Positions 60,451 through 64,000 of a stretch of 64,000 nucleotides of DNA are shown piece after piece. Each line of letters begins with the position of its first letter. Positions within the stretch are counted from its first letter, which is position 1. The stretch covers positions 526,083-590,082 of the forward strand of contig MNCI01003059.1 in NCBI GenBank assembly GCA_015680685.1, written 5' to 3'. Source of the DNA: Gnetum montanum. Taxonomy: Eukaryota; Streptophyta; Gnetopsida; Gnetales; Gnetaceae. The position numbers and the translations under genes were made by a program. The notes under the pieces are model-generated. The model had not been told where the DNA came from. It saw only the letters and a program-made list of their open reading frames with translations, and searched no databases.

Positions 60451-60599
60451 AATTTTAGATTTTGGGGGGCATTTGGTTTAAAGGGGACCCAATGGAATGA
60501 TGTGCAGAGGATGAAGCAGAAGTAGGGTGACTAGCTACTTGAGTCTATGAGAGCTTAGTTAGTCTGGTGGATTAGAAGAAAGGTCTTTTTTAAGCATAA

Positions 60600-61520
60600 G
60601 GTTCCAAACCCCTCAGTTGATAAACTGGTTGTAGATTGATGGCCCTAGTAGTGTTATGTTGCTATGGCTGGGTTGCAAGGTCATCCTACATAGATGGAGC
60701 AAGTTGTACTTGGGTTGAGGGTGCAGGAACATGTGCAAGAATAGGGGGAGGATAAGGATAAAATGTGGCATCCCTTATGAAACATGGAGAATTAGCTTTG
60801 TAGTACCCAGGAGGGTAGTAGTGATGCTAGAAGGGAGAAGTGTGACTAGAAGAGTCATGTGGAGATAGTGGTTGCTGAACGTAATACCCATATGGATTTG
60901 GTTGCCTATAAGGGTATTGTTACCTTTGTGGTAGCATCCCCCATGACTATGGTTGATGCCACTATTGGTATTGCTTATACAGTTGTGATGGTGCTCCACT
61001 TGGATAATATTGCTACTGTTGATGGAATTACCCAGGATTCCCTTGAGGATAAGGCAACCTTCTGGGTGCTTGCCTTCTTGCTAGTTATGGATTTAAAGTA
61101 TACATCCCAGACTCTTGTAAGTGTAACATGATGGGATAACATCCATTGGGATGTTTGTATTGGCAAATTTCACATCCACCATCATCATCTAATTCAGTTT
61201 GTGAAACTTCATCTACTGTAGCAACTTTGCCCTTACCCCTTTGGTAGGCATGTTCAACTTCTTTTCACCTCCTACAATTATGGTCACTGCTTTACTTTCT
61301 TGATTATTTGATGATTTTTAATGTACTTTGGAATTTTTCATCCAAAAAATCCCACATTGTATCCACCTTGGATGAAATTTCATACATAGATTTTTGGATC
61401 AACAAGGTCTTTCTATTGGTCACCTTATCAAGAGGTGATTCTTCCTCACTATCAAAAAATTAGACCTTTCTCTTCTTGGGCTCAGATTTGATGGGCTTGG
61501 AGTTTTAATAGTCTCTCTTG
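60600..61520 (-). pseudogene. LTR-7 gag C-terminal remnant
   Basis: The minus strand keeps the linker (AVTIIVGGEKKLNMP near 61270), the knuckle region with VDVKFANTNIPMDV near 61180-61135 in shifted frame, and a Gly/Asn/His-rich tail (NTNSGINHSHGGCYHKGN near 60960) like LTR-4. The gag core is absent. Confidence 0.65.
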
Positions 61521-62091
61521 GGCATAAACCCCAAGAGTTCTCCTTGTTTCCGATCTAAGTCCATTAATGATATGGAAAGAACAAGGGATTGGTGAATCAT
61601 TTTCCTTTCACAAACTCATGTTGCTTCTCCTACTGTCGATCTCTCCTACATTGTGTTTCAATGGGGCAATAGTCCCAATAGTTGTAATCATGCACAATGT
61701 ACTCCTTTTAAAGATCTTGGATGCCTAACTTCTTAAGAGTTTGAAGCAACATCATGGGAACAAATCAATCAGGAGGCATTACAATGTTACCTTTCATATC
61801 ATGCCATCATAGTTGTTTATTTTGATGCAGGATGAAGGTAAAGTTAGGCACATACTCATATGGATGAGTATATACCACCTTACATTCTTGAGAGATAGGA
61901 AGTTTCATTTCATCTTACCTTTGAGAAGAAGAAATTTTGCAAAAATAAAATAAAATATGAATGTGCTTATGTGATTGTATTATGTGTGAGAATGATATTA
62001 ACCTCATGGTTCATCCAATGATGTTAATGATATTCGCTAATCCTAGATAGCACACATTTTAGACAAAAAGAGTCCCCAACAATGGTGCCAA
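61521..62091 (-). other. LTR-7 leader and primer-binding site
   Basis: The leader block at about 61690-61880 is shared with LTR-2 and LTR-4. The primer-binding site abuts 62091. Confidence 0.6.
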
Positions 62092-62963
62092 TGATGAGCG
62101 GTGAAGGTACCCCTACGCTCAACCATACAAATCACAAAGCATTCATGCACAATCTAGTCGAATTCTATGGACTCTATGTCTTTCAGTACACTAGTCATCT
62201 AGGAAGTAAACCTTGCCCTAATGGTCATTTTTTGTCTTCCTAATTACACTTTTGATGTACAAAGGTATGGTTAAGTGTAATCGAGGCATATGATTTTTAT
62301 TGTTTTATGTTTTATATTCCTTGGTACTTAAAGTATAAAGATGAAGTAATTTAATTTAACTACTTAACTAGTTTCTAACTAGTCCTAACATAAGCATCTG
62401 GTCCCACTTTCTATACACATCTTGAACTCATGTATCCACTATTGGATTACCAAACTCAATGCTACTAGATGAACCAAGTATAACATTGTTGGAATTACCA
62501 AGCGAATATGTGTTTACACTCAAAGTGGTCATACTTATGTGCTTAATCTATTTAGCTTAATTAACTAACTAATCACTTAAAGTCTAATTGAGATTAATTA
62601 ATTGAATATTTAATGAAAATAATAAATTCATAAATAAATCATTAATCTATTCTAAGTGTTGCAAGGTTTGATTAAAAGGCTCGTTTGTATTACCATACAC
62701 ATTGGTGTGGTTTAGGCACAACAGTGCTCAAATAAAGATCCATACACTTTCTAACTCCTACTGCATGCACTCAAAGAAATATTCTAACTCTCGAATAGAA
62801 AAACTGCAAGATCTCTACTACAACTATGACTCTCCTTCCCATAAACACAACCATGAGCTTGTATTTATAGTTTTTATTACAAGGTTGCATCGATGGGGCC
62901 TCGTAGACATAGCAAATGCTACCTCGATATGGCCCCATAGACATGATACTTTAACACTCATCA
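62092..62963 (-). repeat. 5' LTR of LTR-7
   Basis: 872 bp, TGATGAG to CTCATCA. The open frame at 62702-63148 overlaps this LTR and is not a gene. U3 with TCGATGGGGCCTCG-type repeats near 62888-62945. Confidence 0.88.
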
Positions 62964-62968
62964 TCAAC

Positions 62969-63708
62969 CATCCTAGCAGGGATGGCATAAGGCTTAGTGT
63001 GGAAGAATCAAGCCAACATAGAAAGTGTGCCCATGTTACTATTTATAGTAAATGGAATGGCCATGGGGGTTTAGCACTTACTATATATGGTAAACCCCTG
63101 AATTTTGGGCACCCATCTCACCTATACAAGGTAGAAATTTGCAACTAATCTGTCAGCCAATTTACAAAAACAATCATAGCCAAAACCCTATAGAATCAAA
63201 ATCCTTAGACTATTTCACAGCTTTACACTTTGGCATTTTTAGAGCATATAGGAATTTTGGCCTTCATGAGCTCTTACAATACTTGAAAAATGTAGCTTAT
63301 TAGAGCCTCCCATTATGGAACCCCTGTGACCTTGTAACCCTTTTTGTTACCCCCTTGAGACTTGTGGGCTTTTTTTCCTACACTAAATTCTTGGGGTTCC
63401 CTCACTCCCAACATGGAGCATTTTTGTAGCCAAATCCCTCACTTTTCTCACCCCCCAGTAATGATCCAAGTTGCAGATCTAAGGCTACAGTAGAGGAGGT
63501 TCGATAACATTAGGAGTGGATGAGTAGTTGGATTGTGGAGTGGTTCACATTAACTTCAATAAGCTCTAAATTCCTACCCTAGTGAACCTCCTTGTGCTCT
63601 CTCACGAGCAAATCTTGTACAAATCCTTGAACTTATTCTTTATTTGTTTAAATAAAGTTTCAAAAATTTTAGTTTGTGTGCAATCTATTTTGCCTTTGGT
63701 TTCTAGAT
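62969..63708. other. Unassigned stretch
   Basis: Right flank of LTR-7; no gene, repeat or RNA recognised. Confidence 0.4.
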
Positions 63709-64000
63709 TGATGAGTTGCATTCAATTGGTTGCATTGACGAGGCCTCATCAACATGGCCTCATCGACTAGGCCTTGTCAACAAGGCCCTGTTAACACATC
63801 TTACCATGCATTAATGAGGCCCCATTGATGCAATGTTGTTTTCTAGCAATGAATACACACATGTAGCTACATTTATGGCAATTAGAGATTGTAGTTGTAG
63901 TGAAGCTCTTGCAGTTTTTCCATTTGAAAGTTAGAATTTTTTCCTAAGTGCCTGTAGTAGGAGTCATTGAGTGTATGAATCTTTATTTGAGCATTGTTGT
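63709..64000 (+). repeat. LTR-8: start of a plus-strand LTR, cut by the window end
   Basis: Starts TGATGAG and follows the LTR-1 LTR closely (GAGGCCTCATCAAC, CTCTTGCAGTTTTTCCAT, CTTTATTTGAGCATTGTTGT). No PPT precedes it, so it is probably a 5' or solo LTR. Continues past 64000. Confidence 0.8.

Larger units (their letters stand above)
58847..62963 (-). mobile_element. LTR-7: 4.1-kb internally deleted LTR element
   Basis: Minus-strand element with LTRs at 58847-59839 and 62092-62963; flanks CCAAT and TCAAC differ by two transitions and may be a decayed TSD. The primer site on the minus strand, TTGGCACCATTGTTGGGGAC, is tRNA-Asp type. The gag core is deleted: sequence equivalent to about 34270-35160 of LTR-4 is missing near 61580. 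The knuckle region and the end of the extra ORF remain. Confidence 0.85.

Noticed and set aside
62702-63148. 148-codon plus-strand open frame
   Set aside because: Begins inside the 5' LTR of LTR-7 and crosses its edge; no motif.

Overview
This 64 kb window looks like nuclear DNA of a large-genome seed plant, most likely a gymnosperm and probably a conifer. The inference rests on three things: very AT-rich sequence packed with old, stop-riddled LTR retrotransposons; Penelope-like element (PLE) remains including a GIY-YIG endonuclease domain, which among seed plants is known from conifers (the Dryad elements); and almost no intact genes. I found no confident host protein-coding gene. Nearly every recognisable coding segment is a decayed retroelement protein.

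The dominant component is one LTR family, here called the TGATGAG family. Its LTRs are about 0.8-1.15 kb, begin TGATGAG or TGATGAA and end mostly CTCATCA. The primer-binding site resembles the 3' end of tRNA-Asp, as in plant Athila/Calypso-type Ty3/gypsy elements, and target-site duplications are 5 bp. There are eight occurrences: LTR-1 (3' part, 2919-5126, +), LTR-2 (5' part with partial pol, 5127-9996, -), LTR-3 (19047-26209, -, TSD CAAAG), LTR-4 (29423-36547, -, TSD ACAGC/ATAGC), LTR-5 (solo LTR, 42825-43695, +, TSD AAAGG), LTR-6 (47707-56901, +, TSD TTTAG), LTR-7 (58847-62963, -) and LTR-8 (5' edge from 63709, +). Only LTR-2 shows reverse transcriptase. LTR-3, -4, -6 and -7 are bounded on both sides yet show gag (plus protease in LTR-4) and no RT, RNase H or integrase. 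They share non-coding blocks, and LTR-1, -6 and -7 carry an extra ORF before the 3' LTR. They look like a pol-less, gag-carrying, trans-mobilised group.

Layout: 1-2918 is a PLE with RT remains and two copies of its 3' region (pseudo-LTR-like, with a hammerhead-ribozyme-like core in copy 1). It abuts the extra ORF and 3' LTR of LTR-1, and LTR-1 itself sits inside the RT gene of LTR-2. A different Ty3/gypsy element, a chromovirus with gag, PR, RT, RNase H, IN and a decayed chromodomain, lies at about 11.46-17.2 kb on the minus strand. LTR-3 and LTR-4 follow. A less decayed, CpG-richer stretch at about 36.6-39.2 kb is the best candidate for host regulatory or exonic sequence. Then come a second PLE fragment with a GIY-YIG endonuclease (40.17-40.86 kb), the solo LTR, an RTE-type LINE 3' end (45.25-45.74 kb, -), tRNA-derived SINE-like copies, unclassified dispersed repeats, LTR-6, LTR-7 and the edge of LTR-8.

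Two sequencing or assembly problems are visible: a 149-base N run at 23121-23269 and a single N at 59213 flanked by an exact 45-bp duplication.
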